From: a virus
Length of the DNA: 46,168 nt
Reading direction: 5' to 3' (one strand)
IMG/VR virus record: IMGVR_UViG_3300008050_000083
Coordinates: 1-46,168 of that record
Part shown: positions 7,818 to 14,842 of the stretch, piece by piece
Layout of the letters: each line of letters begins with the position of its first letter
Numbering within the stretch: the first letter of the stretch is position 1
Translations under genes and position numbers: made by a program
The notes under the pieces: generated by a model
The model's database searches: none
What the model was told of the DNA's origin: nothing
Seen by the model: the letters and a program-made list of their open reading frames with translations, nothing else

Positions 7818-8777
7818 GTGAATGTCCTGGCTTTATGTGCCGGAATCGGTGGGCTTGAACTCGGAATCAAACTTGCTTGTCCTCGATCCACTACCGTTTG
7901 TTATGTGGAGGGGGAGGCCTTTTCTGCTACCACACTTATCTCGCAAATGGAAGGAGATGTCTTGGATGAAGCTCCTATCTGGTCTAATGTTAAAACCTTC
8001 GATGGCTCAAAGTGGTGTGGAAAAGTGGATTGCATCTCTGGAGGCTACCCCTGCCAACCATTTTCAGTTGCAGGAAAGCGAGAAGGTGAAGGCGACCCGC
8101 GACACCTATGGCCTGACTTCAAACGGATCATCGGAGAAGTCAGACCCCGAATCGTGTTCTTTGAAAATGTACCAGGACACCTCACACTTGGGTTCTCCTC
8201 CGTGTTACGCGACTTACGAGGACTTGGTTATTCAGTTGAAGCAGGATTATTTTCAGCGGCAGAAGTCGGAGCACAACACCTCCGAAAAAGGCTCTTTATC
8301 ATGGGCTACACCGAACACGCTGGATTTCATGCCTCAACGAAGCGAAGAGGGAATGAAGAGGTTAATGGAAGGGCATCGGAAAGGCCGAGCCAGGCCAAGC
8401 AATCTTCGGGAACAGATAACCCCTCAATGGTGGCCGACCCCGATAGCGAGCGCATCGCGGGGTGTAACGAATCCCAAATCTCAATCAATCAAAAAGGGAG
8501 CAAAGGCTTCCCGCTTGAACTCAACGGTGCTTGCCACCCAATCTGGCCTCCTAGACCAAACGAAACAGAAGCCTGGAACTTCGCAATCAACAGATTCTCC
8601 GACCTTAGACCGGCTATACCTGAATCCCAGCTTCGTGGAATGGTTAATGGGAATGCCCTCAGGGTGGATCAGCTTAGAGCCCTCGGAAACGCAGTCGTTC
8701 CGTTGGTTGGAGCTTATGCGTGGTTCGTTTTATCATCTCGTATCGGAATACGAATATCAGCAAAGGGAGGAATATGA
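7818..8777 (+). CDS. C5-cytosine DNA methyltransferase
   Basis: About 319 residues from GTG 7818, which is preceded by GAGGG; TTG 7812 would add two residues. It transfers a methyl group from SAM to cytosine C5. The motif order is complete: I LCAGIGGLELG, IV GGYPCQPFSVAG with the catalytic Cys, VI FFENVPGH, VIII QHLRKRLFIMGY, then a variable target region and motif X DQLRALGNAVVP. The whole gene overlaps a second open frame (7822-8787) that also shows conserved sequence, so its codons are doubly constrained. It is the only modification-type gene in this run without an EWL end (it ends SAKGGI). The target sequence cannot be deduced. Confidence 0.93.
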   Translation: MNVLALCAGIGGLELGIKLACPRSTTVCYVEGEAFSATTLISQMEGDVLDEAPIWSNVKTFDGSKWCGKVDCISGGYPCQPFSVAGKREGEGDPRHLWPDFKRIIGEVRPRIVFFENVPGHLTLGFSSVLRDLRGLGYSVEAGLFSAAEVGAQHLRKRLFIMGYTEHAGFHASTKRRGNEEVNGRASERPSQAKQSSGTDNPSMVADPDSERIAGCNESQISINQKGSKGFPLELNGACHPIWPPRPNETEAWNFAINRFSDLRPAIPESQLRGMVNGNALRVDQLRALGNAVVPLVGAYAWFVLSSRIGIRISAKGGI

Positions 8778-8787
8778 ATGGTTGTAA
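7822..8787 (+). CDS. Overlapping-frame protein with methyltransferase-associated motifs
   Basis: A 321-residue frame, +1 relative to the C5-methyltransferase and open along its whole length. It is not random. It contains SLSWATPNTLDFM and WWPTPIAS, and then LYLNPSFVEWLMGMPSGW near residues 270-287. These are the WxTP and NPxxVExLMGxPxGW signatures common in virus proteins annotated as DNA-methyltransferase-related. It ends YEWL, the tail shared with four neighbours, and its last codons overlap the next gene's start at 8778. The first possible start is ATG 7822, four bases after the methyltransferase GTG. A partner or target-recognition subunit is plausible. Function is unproven. Confidence 0.65.
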   Translation: MSWLYVPESVGLNSESNLLVLDPLPFVMWRGRPFLLPHLSRKWKEMSWMKLLSGLMLKPSMAQSGVEKWIASLEATPANHFQLQESEKVKATRDTYGLTSNGSSEKSDPESCSLKMYQDTSHLGSPPCYATYEDLVIQLKQDYFQRQKSEHNTSEKGSLSWATPNTLDFMPQRSEEGMKRLMEGHRKGRARPSNLREQITPQWWPTPIASASRGVTNPKSQSIKKGAKASRLNSTVLATQSGLLDQTKQKPGTSQSTDSPTLDRLYLNPSFVEWLMGMPSGWISLEPSETQSFRWLELMRGSFYHLVSEYEYQQREEYEWL

Positions 8788-9932
8788 AGGATATTGTTTT
8801 AACCTGTCAAGTGAAGCATGATGAATACACTAAGATAGCTGAAAAGATGTTTGATATTCCTCTAGAGGAACGATCAAAGACAGTTATTAAGAATCTAATC
8901 CGACCTCCTGATGATTACAGTATAGGTTGCATACATGGTCCATCTGGCTGTGGTAAGACAACACTACTCAATACCTTCGGTAAGCCATACGAGCATAAAT
9001 GGGATGGTTCTCGTTCTATCATCAGCGATATAGGGCATTCATTCAATTTAGAACCAGAAGATGCTGCCGGTGTTCTTTCTGCTGTCGGTCTATCATCCGT
9101 TCCTTCATGGGTCAGACCTCATCACCACTTATCAAACGGTGAACAATTCAGGGCAGACCTGGCTGCAGCTATAGCTCATTCAAGAACGAGCGAAGAACCT
9201 ATCCTTATTGATGAGTTTACTTCAGTTGTTGATAGGAATGTTGCGAAAGCAGCAAGCTTTGCTCTTCAAAAGTATATTAGAAAATCAGGTGGAAGGGTTA
9301 TCGTATCATCCTGCCATGTTGATATTCTAGAGTGGTTGAATCCAGATTGGACTTACAACCCTCTAGATGCAAAAACCATCGTGAACGAGACCAGGGGGTG
9401 GTCGGTTCATAGACCATCAATTGAACTCAAAATATACCGAGCGCACTATGAAGCGTGGGACCTATTCAAAGAGCATCACTATCTGACGGAGGGTTTGAAT
9501 CGTGTTGCCAAAATCTTTATTGCCTCATGGAACGGAGTCCCTGTGGCCTGTTCATGCACACTACCATTCCCAAACGGAGGAATACCTAATGGTTGGCGAG
9601 CTAGCAGAACGGTGGTGTTACCAGACTATCAAGGGCTTGGCATCGGAGTCAAGCTGTCAGACTTTATCGCTTCAATGGTCGTGCGCGGAGGTGGTCGTTA
9701 TTTCAGCCGCCATTCCCATATCGCATTTGCGGCTCACAGAATCAACAATCCCAATTGGAAAGAAACAGCAGTATCTAGGAAAGTGCATACCCATCCTGGA
9801 AATGAGGATTATGGATGGAAAGCAAACCTTAGAGATTGCTGGTCGTTTGAATATATTGGGGAGCCAGCTAGCTGGGAAGATGCAGAGTTATTTTGGTCGT
9901 GGAAGGTGAGCACAAATGCAGAGTGGTTATGA
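8778..9932 (+). CDS. ABC-type ATPase fused to Mom-like GNAT domain
   Basis: A 384-residue two-domain protein. Residues 1-195 are a soluble ABC ATPase: Walker A GPSGCGKTT (54-62), signature LSNGEQ, Walker B ILIDEF and switch histidine SSCHVD, with no membrane part. Residues 205-384 form a GNAT-like domain: FKEHHYL (near 230-236), then TVVLPDYQGLGIG, the acetyl-CoA-type loop. The His-Tyr pair and context resemble phage Mu Mom, which adds a methylcarbamoyl group to adenine N6. The ATPase may scan or remodel DNA for the modifying domain. It ends AEWL. The start overlaps the methyltransferase stop. An ordinary acetyltransferase is the alternative. Confidence 0.7.
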   Translation: MVVKDIVLTCQVKHDEYTKIAEKMFDIPLEERSKTVIKNLIRPPDDYSIGCIHGPSGCGKTTLLNTFGKPYEHKWDGSRSIISDIGHSFNLEPEDAAGVLSAVGLSSVPSWVRPHHHLSNGEQFRADLAAAIAHSRTSEEPILIDEFTSVVDRNVAKAASFALQKYIRKSGGRVIVSSCHVDILEWLNPDWTYNPLDAKTIVNETRGWSVHRPSIELKIYRAHYEAWDLFKEHHYLTEGLNRVAKIFIASWNGVPVACSCTLPFPNGGIPNGWRASRTVVLPDYQGLGIGVKLSDFIASMVVRGGGRYFSRHSHIAFAAHRINNPNWKETAVSRKVHTHPGNEDYGWKANLRDCWSFEYIGEPASWEDAELFWSWKVSTNAEWL

Positions 9933-11100
9933 GATAATACAAGGTAACGCCCTTGATGAGCTTAGAAAGCTTCCTGCAGGACACGCTTATACCTGCGTCA
10001 CTTCGCCTCCTTATTGGGCTTTGAGGGATTATGGGATCGAACCCTCAATTTGGGAAACCTCAATATCGGACCCCAATTGTGAGCATGAATGGGAAATGTT
10101 TGAAGTCAAATCAGGACAACGAGGCGGAACAAACAATCCTTTGTTCGGAGCTTTCAATGGTGATACTCATATATCATCTGTCAATTATGGATTTTGCCCC
10201 TGCGGGGCATGGTTGGGAACGCTCGGTCTTGAACCGACTCTTGAGCTATTCATTGAACATATATGTCAGATTTTTGATGAAGTGTGGCGAGTCTTGAAGG
10301 ATGATGGCACACTATGGCTCAATCTCGGTGATTGCTACAATGGATCAGGTGGTGCTGGAGGCGATTACAGTAAAGGTGGTATTCGTGAAGGGCAACCGAA
10401 ATACCCAGGTCGACTCAACCCCGACTTAGCACCCAAGAATCTTTTAGGAGTTCCCTGGCGCATAGCACTTGCTCTCCAAGAACGAGGATGGATTCTCCGT
10501 TCAGATATTATTTGGCATAAACCAAACCCTATGCCTGCTGGTGTGACCGACAGACCAATTATGGCTCACGAATACATATTCCTATTCGCCAAGCAACAGA
10601 AGTATTATTATGATGCTGACTCGATCCGAGTCAAGGCCAAGCACCCTGTCATTGGTAAGCAACCGCCAAAGAAAACCGAATCAAAGGAGGAAGTTACTCT
10701 TGATGGTATGTCTATGACTAGGGCAGGTGAAATCACTATGGGCGCGGGTTCAAGACCGCGTGGTTTGAACGATTACATAAGCACACATGGCCGCCATTCA
10801 CACCCGAAGGGGCGACACCCCCATAGCGTGTGGAAAGTGGCTACAAAGCCCTACAAAGGGGCGCATTTCGCTACATTTCCCCCCGACCTAATCACCCCAT
10901 GCGTTAAGGCCGGTTGCCCCGAAGGAGGGATAGTGCTTGACCCATTTTCAGGAACAGCTACAACGGGTCAAGTAGCCCTAGAGAACGGGAGGAACTATTG
11001 TGGTATTGAAATAGGAGATGATTATATTAAAATGGCAGAAGATCGTCTATCTCAAGTGGATAAAAAGTTAGGTTTGACGGATAAAACTGAATGGTTATAG
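9916..11100 (+). CDS. N4-cytosine/N6-adenine DNA methyltransferase, beta class
   Basis: A 394-residue SAM-dependent amino-methyltransferase. The catalytic motif TSPPYW (29-34) comes first and the SAM-binding DPFSGTATTG (near 342-351) last, the beta-class order. SPPY favours N4-cytosine but does not exclude N6-adenine. Between them are CEHEW and CPCGAW, a four-metal-ligand insert typical of virus-encoded members, and TLWLNLGDCYNG with PWRIALALQERGW. The first 17 bases overlap the upstream gene. It ends KTEWL. With the C5 enzyme and the Mom-like and DpdA-like genes it forms a DNA-modification block, probably protection against host restriction. Confidence 0.92.
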   Translation: MQSGYEIIQGNALDELRKLPAGHAYTCVTSPPYWALRDYGIEPSIWETSISDPNCEHEWEMFEVKSGQRGGTNNPLFGAFNGDTHISSVNYGFCPCGAWLGTLGLEPTLELFIEHICQIFDEVWRVLKDDGTLWLNLGDCYNGSGGAGGDYSKGGIREGQPKYPGRLNPDLAPKNLLGVPWRIALALQERGWILRSDIIWHKPNPMPAGVTDRPIMAHEYIFLFAKQQKYYYDADSIRVKAKHPVIGKQPPKKTESKEEVTLDGMSMTRAGEITMGAGSRPRGLNDYISTHGRHSHPKGRHPHSVWKVATKPYKGAHFATFPPDLITPCVKAGCPEGGIVLDPFSGTATTGQVALENGRNYCGIEIGDDYIKMAEDRLSQVDKKLGLTDKTEWL

Positions 11101-11107
11101 CGAAGAG

Positions 11108-11122
11108 TTTATATTGGAACGA
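11108..11122 (+). promoter_or_regulatory. Archaeal promoter for the HTH gene
   Basis: CGAAGAG (possible BRE, 11101-11107), then TTTATATT (11108-11115) and AACGATT. The TATA core starts 31 bases before ATG 11141. A GGAG just upstream of the ATG leaves both leaderless and short-leader initiation possible. Confidence 0.6.
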
Positions 11123-11140
11123 TTTTTAGGAGATTTAGAT

Positions 11141-11443
11141 ATGGCAATTATCAGCCGCCCCGATACGAAAGAAGAATATGAGATACCCCTGCGATTAGAT
11201 GGTTTAGGAAAGCATCGCGTTGAGGCAGAAGTAGGTGGATTGAGGGTTATTTTAGATATAGATTATCAGCTAGCTGATAAGTTAGGGTTGTATCGAGAGA
11301 AAGAATGGCTCGTTGAAAACTATGTTGTTAAAGGGCTAACTATGGCTGAACTAGCTCGCACCTGCGGAGTCAGCCCAATGACGATTCATTTATGGTTAAA
11401 GAAACATGAGATACCTTCCAGGCCTAGAGGAAGGCGAGGATAG
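11141..11443 (+). CDS. Helix-turn-helix DNA-binding protein
   Basis: A 100-residue protein from ATG 11141, chosen because a longer in-frame start at 11114 lies within the promoter. The C-terminal half reads LTMAELARTCGVSPMTIHLW, a clear helix-turn-helix, followed by a basic RPRGRRG tail. The N-terminal half is a small strand-rich domain of unknown function. It has its own promoter between the methyltransferase and polymerase genes and is a good candidate for an early transcription regulator. A DNA-binding helper of replication is the alternative. Confidence 0.75.
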   Translation: MAIISRPDTKEEYEIPLRLDGLGKHRVEAEVGGLRVILDIDYQLADKLGLYREKEWLVENYVVKGLTMAELARTCGVSPMTIHLWLKKHEIPSRPRGRRG

Positions 11444-11448
11444 AATCC

Positions 11449-11466
11449 TTCATAAGCAACCGCTTC
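11449..11466 (+). promoter_or_regulatory. Leaderless archaeal promoter for DNA polymerase
   Basis: AGAATCC (11442-11448), then TTCATAAG and CAACCGCTTC. The weak TATA equivalent starts at 11451, 28 bases before ATG 11479, the same spacing as at the clamp, 13808 and 17191 genes. The conserved CCGCTT is kept although the TATA sequence is poor. Confidence 0.55.
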
Positions 11467-11478
11467 ATTGATTTAATT

Positions 11479-13770
11479 ATGATAGTGGAACGGTTGCGCG
11501 GTAAAAATATCCTCATCCGATATAGAGATGAATATCGTAACCGCCAAGAAATGAGGATTGGAGATATTCACCCTTATTGCTTCGTCAAGGATTCTGACGC
11601 ACAGTTTATAGAATGCTATTACAGACAACCAGGGTATAAGGGCATCTATGGTGAATCCCTCACTAAGGTTGTGTTCGGTGATCCAGCAGATGTTGGTAAG
11701 CTGAAGAAAGATTATCAGACATGGGAAGCAAATATACCATTCGTAAATAGAGTCCTGGTTGATAAGGATTTGATGATACCCAATTATGAGCATCGTGTTT
11801 GGTATTTAGATATGGAGTGGAAAACAATTTCAGGTGAAATTACTGTCATTACAGTACACGATACTTTCAGCGAGAAGGATTATACTTGGATTTTAAGTCC
11901 TGATAAAAAGACTTTTTCAGACGCTAGAACTATAATGAAGGCCGAGCATGAACGGGGGGGCAAAACTTTATCTGATGATTGGAAGCAGCATCGGAAATTA
12001 TACAGTATGCCATGTGAGAATCACCCAGACGGTTTAGGTGAAATACACTTCAAAACTCCAGCTTTATTATTTAATGATGAAAAGACCATGTTGGAGCACT
12101 TTTTGAGCGTTCTCAAAAAGCAAGATCCTGATGTTATTACTGGTTGGGCTGTCGTGTGGGCTGATATTCAACAATTGGCTAAACGCCTCAAACACAATAG
12201 GTTATCCCCCAATAGCCTGTCACCTTTAGGCAGACATAGATACGATTATGGAGATTGGGACCAACCTATTCCTGGTCGCCTGTGTATTGACCTGATGGAT
12301 GCTTGGTCTAGGTTGTGGCAGCTAAAGAACGGTAAATTACCAAATCAGAAGTTAGATACGGCTGCAAGAGAAGCTTTAGGTGAAAGAAAGAATCCCCTAC
12401 CTGACGGTCACGATACCTATTATTCAGACCTCGGCACTTATGTTGATTACAACAGACAAGATGTGCGTTTGCTCTCCAAATTAAACTCGATAAATAATGC
12501 CATAGAACACTACCTGGCTGTTCAACACCTAGTCGGTTGTGACTTCAGGGCTACGCCTTTCATAACCAAATTATTTACTGTTTTGGCTCTTAGGGATAAA
12601 GAGTTCAAATTGCGTATTCCTTCAAAACCTCAATTTGAAAAGGAAGATTATCAAGGTGCTGATATAATGGAGCCGGTGCCTGGGATCTATGAAAATATAG
12701 GTATCTTTGATGTGAGGGCTATGTATCATTCAAATATCAGTAAGTATGGTATCTCATGGGAAACCATTGATGAAAACGGACAGGATATTGGGAACGGGCT
12801 GTGCTTTGATACCTCAAAGAAAGGTCTGCTTGAAAGGCAGATGGATTACATGACTGAATTGAGGGATGAATACAAATCTAAAATGAAGTCTGCTACTACG
12901 GATATAGAACGGAGAATGTATGACTCTCTCCAATATGCTACAAAGAGCTTAGTCGCTTCAATGTATGGAACAGCGGGTGACAGTAGGTATGGGTTGTATC
13001 ATCCCGCCGTAGCTGCTGCTATAACATACACCAGCCGAAACACTTTGGGTAAATTAAAGGATGCTTGCGAGAAGCGGAGCTATGCTGTGGTCTATGGGCA
13101 TACCGATTCAGTATTTGTTAGGGTTCCTTCTGTTTCAGACGGAAAAGAATTGCTAGAAGAATTGAATGAGTTACTTTATCCGATAGTCACCGAGTTTGAA
13201 AAGTGGGCGTCATACGCTCTTATTCACCGAAAGAATCGCTATGCCTGTAATATCCAATGGCCTGAAGAACAAATCTATATCAAGGGTATAGAGATGAAGC
13301 AATCCAGAATGCCTCAAATAACTAAGTGGTCTATGGGTCATGTTATATCCATGATATTGAAGGGTCAGCCCGATATGTTAGTCAGACAATCCCTATTGAA
13401 TGTTATTGAGGATATTCGGGATGGTGTGTATTCTCCGATAGAGGATCTTTTTATTAGAGGTAAATTGGATAGGGATTTGGATAAATACAAGGTGTTATCT
13501 GAAGCCAGGGCAGCAGCATCTTGGGCTAATAAGTGGCTCGGTAAAGGGTATGGTGAAGGCTCAAGCTTTTGGGTGACTCTTGATAGTGAGGGTAAGTATA
13601 TTGCTTTTGATGATCCATCTGAAATAGAGGATATAGCTGAAATAGGGTATAAACACATAGGGCAGCGTTTCCTCTTGGATAAAATAAAACCATATTATCA
13701 TTTAGCAAAATATGATTTCCAGGTATTATTGAATGAGTGGGAAGGTAAAAGCAGCATGGAATGGTTGTAG
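11479..13770 (+). CDS. polB: DNA polymerase, family B
   Basis: A 763-residue replicative polymerase with a proofreading exonuclease domain. Exo I is YLDMEW (near 110), Exo II is GWAVVWADI and Exo III is YNRQDVRLL. Polymerase motif A is FDVRAMYHS (near 408-416), motif B is KSLVASMYG and motif C is YGHTDS (near 538-543). Several canonical positions are altered: motif A usually reads DxxSLYPS, motif B KxxxNSxYG, motif C YGDTDS. The key carboxylates in motif A and the last Asp of motif C remain. The length resembles virus polymerases, shorter than T4 gp43. It ends MEWL, possibly a clamp-binding tail. It starts leaderless at ATG 11479. Confidence 0.95.
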   Translation: MIVERLRGKNILIRYRDEYRNRQEMRIGDIHPYCFVKDSDAQFIECYYRQPGYKGIYGESLTKVVFGDPADVGKLKKDYQTWEANIPFVNRVLVDKDLMIPNYEHRVWYLDMEWKTISGEITVITVHDTFSEKDYTWILSPDKKTFSDARTIMKAEHERGGKTLSDDWKQHRKLYSMPCENHPDGLGEIHFKTPALLFNDEKTMLEHFLSVLKKQDPDVITGWAVVWADIQQLAKRLKHNRLSPNSLSPLGRHRYDYGDWDQPIPGRLCIDLMDAWSRLWQLKNGKLPNQKLDTAAREALGERKNPLPDGHDTYYSDLGTYVDYNRQDVRLLSKLNSINNAIEHYLAVQHLVGCDFRATPFITKLFTVLALRDKEFKLRIPSKPQFEKEDYQGADIMEPVPGIYENIGIFDVRAMYHSNISKYGISWETIDENGQDIGNGLCFDTSKKGLLERQMDYMTELRDEYKSKMKSATTDIERRMYDSLQYATKSLVASMYGTAGDSRYGLYHPAVAAAITYTSRNTLGKLKDACEKRSYAVVYGHTDSVFVRVPSVSDGKELLEELNELLYPIVTEFEKWASYALIHRKNRYACNIQWPEEQIYIKGIEMKQSRMPQITKWSMGHVISMILKGQPDMLVRQSLLNVIEDIRDGVYSPIEDLFIRGKLDRDLDKYKVLSEARAAASWANKWLGKGYGEGSSFWVTLDSEGKYIAFDDPSEIEDIAEIGYKHIGQRFLLDKIKPYYHLAKYDFQVLLNEWEGKSSMEWL

Positions 13771-13777
13771 CGAATCC

Positions 13778-13793
13778 TTTATATTATACCGAC
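13778..13793 (+). promoter_or_regulatory. Leaderless archaeal promoter
   Basis: CGAATCC (possible BRE, 13771-13777), then TTTATATTATA and CCGAC. The TATA core begins at 13780, 28 bases before ATG 13808. It nearly duplicates the clamp promoter at 6973. It should start transcription of the operon 13808-17167. Confidence 0.7.
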
Positions 13794-13807
13794 TATAACT
13801 TGATATT

Positions 13808-14152
13808 ATGGCGAATCATAAGAGGGATGAAAGGCGCGCTTCGCGTAAAACGACAAAGAATCAGGAATTGAATGATAGGATAGATACTTTAGAACAGAAT
13901 GTCAAAATGGCGTTCTTTATGTCTGCTCAAGACAACGAAAGGATAAACTCACTAATGATTGCTTTATTGAGCCACCTTGACTTAATAGAAGCTCATGATT
14001 GTAACACAGAAGGTTGTGACGCAACAGTATTAGTACCCAAAATAGACGGTGTGGAGGCAGACCCTAATTGCCCTAAGTGTGGTAATGAAATAGACTTCTT
14101 ACCTCCTGGTCAGCAAACCATTAGTGAAGTAGTGACGGGTGAGGAAGAATGA
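13808..14152 (+). CDS. Coiled-coil protein with C-terminal zinc ribbon
   Basis: A 114-residue protein. The start is very basic (MANHKRDERRASRKTTK), residues 20-60 look like an amphipathic coiled coil, and the end carries CNTEGC and CPKCGNE, four cysteines in a zinc-ribbon layout, then an acidic tail. This pattern suggests an oligomeric nucleic-acid- or protein-binding factor. It is the first gene after a strong promoter. I do not recognise a named family. Confidence 0.65.
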   Translation: MANHKRDERRASRKTTKNQELNDRIDTLEQNVKMAFFMSAQDNERINSLMIALLSHLDLIEAHDCNTEGCDATVLVPKIDGVEADPNCPKCGNEIDFLPPGQQTISEVVTGEEE

Positions 14153-14301
14153 GTAAGTGTGTTGAATGCGATAAGATAATAAGAGGTAAAGATCCAGACA
14201 GATGTGACGATTGCATCCTTCATCTAGAGGGCTTAGATACGAGATTTGAAGATATGGTGGTACTTGAAAACCGGAGTAGGTTAGAACAGAAGGTGGGCTA
14301 A
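14149..14301 (+). CDS. Mini zinc-finger protein
   Basis: A 50-residue frame with overlaps at both ends (ATGA at 14149, TAATG at 14299-14303). It opens MSKCVECDK and continues with CDDC, two CxxC pairs about 15 residues apart, followed by a helical acidic stretch. It resembles a zinc ribbon with a C-terminal helix. Function unknown. Confidence 0.6.
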   Translation: MSKCVECDKIIRGKDPDRCDDCILHLEGLDTRFEDMVVLENRSRLEQKVG

Positions 14302-14573
14302 TGATGTGTGATTGGGAAAATGCAGGTCGATTGTGGCTCACTAATGTTTTTGAGAAACCAGATATCAACCATATTGAAGAGTGTTTCAAAGTCAGATACT
14401 TGAATCTATTTTTGGAAGATCCAGTTGCAGTCGGAGCTCCCGAAGAATTGGTTGACGAAGATGGAGAACCTCTAGATATGGTGGCTCTTGTTGATTGGAT
14501 GATTGGTAGTGATGATTATTCCGACAGTATGAACGAATGGGTTGATGCAGTTTACAGTATGATGGAGGGATAA
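14301..14573 (+). CDS. Acidic hypothetical protein
   Basis: A 90-residue, strongly acidic and tryptophan-containing protein (DWENAGRLW, DEDGEPLDM, DWMIGSDDY). It probably starts at ATG 14301 or 14304. Negative charge with helical character is typical of DNA-mimic or inhibitor proteins, but nothing here proves that. It lies inside the operon between small zinc-binding genes and has no recognised family. Confidence 0.6.
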   Translation: MMCDWENAGRLWLTNVFEKPDINHIEECFKVRYLNLFLEDPVAVGAPEELVDEDGEPLDMVALVDWMIGSDDYSDSMNEWVDAVYSMMEG

Positions 14574-14575
14574 TT

Positions 14576-14842
14576 ATGGTACCTGATATACCTGATAGTG
14601 TAACTTGTTGTTTGACCTGTAACTACACCATAGCAAATAGTATTAATTGGGAATCAGGTGAAATAGAGCCTGAACATCCAGTTATGAATGTTTTAATGGA
14701 ATGTCCTCAATGTGATCCAAACGGACAAGGAGGAAGCCTGATGGGAGCTATCCAAATAGATATTCCGTGTTACAACAGAATACAGGAAACTATAATGGTT
14801 GCCTTGATTAATTTCTTACAAGGAGATGTCCACGATGAGTAG
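14576..14842 (+). CDS. Small zinc-ribbon protein
   Basis: An 88-residue protein with CCLTCNYT near the start and CPQCDP in the middle, a four-cysteine metal site, then a helical C-terminus. It starts two bases after the previous stop and ends inside the start region of the Cas4-like gene. No named family is recognised. It is probably a metal-stabilised binding protein. Confidence 0.6.
   Translation: MVPDIPDSVTCCLTCNYTIANSINWESGEIEPEHPVMNVLMECPQCDPNGQGGSLMGAIQIDIPCYNRIQETIMVALINFLQGDVHDE

Noticed and set aside
6953-13770. Reading the repeated GARTGGYTRT at gene ends as a promoter or DNA-level element
   Set aside because: The variation between copies is synonymous in all five cases, two copies are not followed by a promoter, and each is exactly in phase with a stop, so protein-level constraint explains it better.
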